NCBI GenBank assembly: GCA_011620145.1
Contig: WOZT01000160.1
Coordinates: 1-8,058 of the forward strand
Direction of reading: 5' to 3'
Length of the DNA stretch: 8,058 nucleotides
Origin: Gammaproteobacteria bacterium
Lineage (GTDB): Bacteria; Pseudomonadota; Gammaproteobacteria; UBA5335
Shown here: piece after piece, positions 7,990 through 8,058 of the stretch
How the letters are laid out: every line of letters begins with the position of its first letter
Numbering within the stretch: position 1 is the first letter of the stretch
Made by a program: the position numbers and the translations under genes
Notes under the pieces: generated by a model
Databases searched by the model: none
Told to the model about the DNA's origin: nothing
The model's input: only the letters and a program-made list of their open reading frames with translations

Positions 7990-8058
7990 ATGGGATCCTC
8001 GACGCAACGCCTGATGATTTTTGACACCACCCTGCGCGATGGCGAGCAGAGCCCCGGC
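7990..8058 (+). CDS. leuA: 2-isopropylmalate synthase, N-terminal fragment (cut by window end)
   Basis: Only 23 codons are visible. They spell MGSSTQRLMIFDTTLRDGEQ followed by SPG. FDTTLRDGEQSPG is the diagnostic first strand and metal-binding motif of the alpha-IPMS/homocitrate-synthase TIM barrel, and SPG is typical of LeuA. The enzyme condenses 2-ketoisovalerate with acetyl-CoA, committing the product of the upstream ilv genes to leucine. GGGAG lies six bases before ATG 7990. A second ATG eight codons later has no ribosome site. Homocitrate or citramalate synthase cannot be fully excluded from this fragment, but the ilv context favours leuA. Confidence 0.9.
   Translation, partial: MGSSTQRLMIFDTTLRDGEQSPG

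Overview
The window looks like a chromosomal housekeeping segment of a GC-rich proteobacterium from the beta/gamma/Acidithiobacillia range. The evidence is high GC at third codon positions, the strong similarity (from memory) of ProS, IlvI, IlvH and IlvC to proteobacterial families, and the order ilvI-ilvH-ilvC-pssA-leuA. No genus can be named from the sequence alone. There are no rRNA or tRNA genes, no CRISPR array, no insertion sequence with a transposase and no phage genes.

Left end (1-1183): the last 31 codons of an unrecognised plus-strand gene, then about 1.1 kb of decayed sequence. This holds a minus-strand relic of a poly(3-hydroxybutyrate)-depolymerase-type esterase (about 208-830). 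The relic has lost its N-terminal third, carries a frameshift, and has Pro in place of the catalytic Ser. Next to it is a 130-bp imperfect inverted repeat (914-1043) resembling a MITE or dispersed palindromic repeat.

Minus-strand block (1184-3448): proS (prolyl-tRNA synthetase) is followed with no spacing (TAGATG) by a small secreted SLT-type lytic transglycosylase. The ProS editing insertion appears shortened by about 16 residues. The shortening removes the segment carrying the family's editing lysine, and the GxxxP loop is also altered.

Divergent control region (3449-3668): a good sigma70-like promoter (TTGATT-17-TATTTT) faces the ilv genes. A leader of about 120 nt follows, with four predicted hairpins. 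One has the form of an intrinsic terminator and another abuts the ilvI Shine-Dalgarno sequence.

Plus-strand biosynthetic run (3669-8058): ilvI and ilvH (acetolactate synthase large and small subunits), ilvC (ketol-acid reductoisomerase), pssA (phosphatidylserine synthase) and the start of leuA (2-isopropylmalate synthase). The ilv products make 2-ketoisovalerate for valine, and LeuA would use it for leucine. pssA belongs to phospholipid synthesis and is a known passenger in this neighbourhood. A psd gene often found between ilvC and pssA in related genomes is absent; a 189-bp gap with a long hairpin takes its place.

No new multi-gene system is visible. The observations most worth checking are the atypical ProS editing domain, the structured ilv leader, and the decayed esterase beside the inverted repeat.
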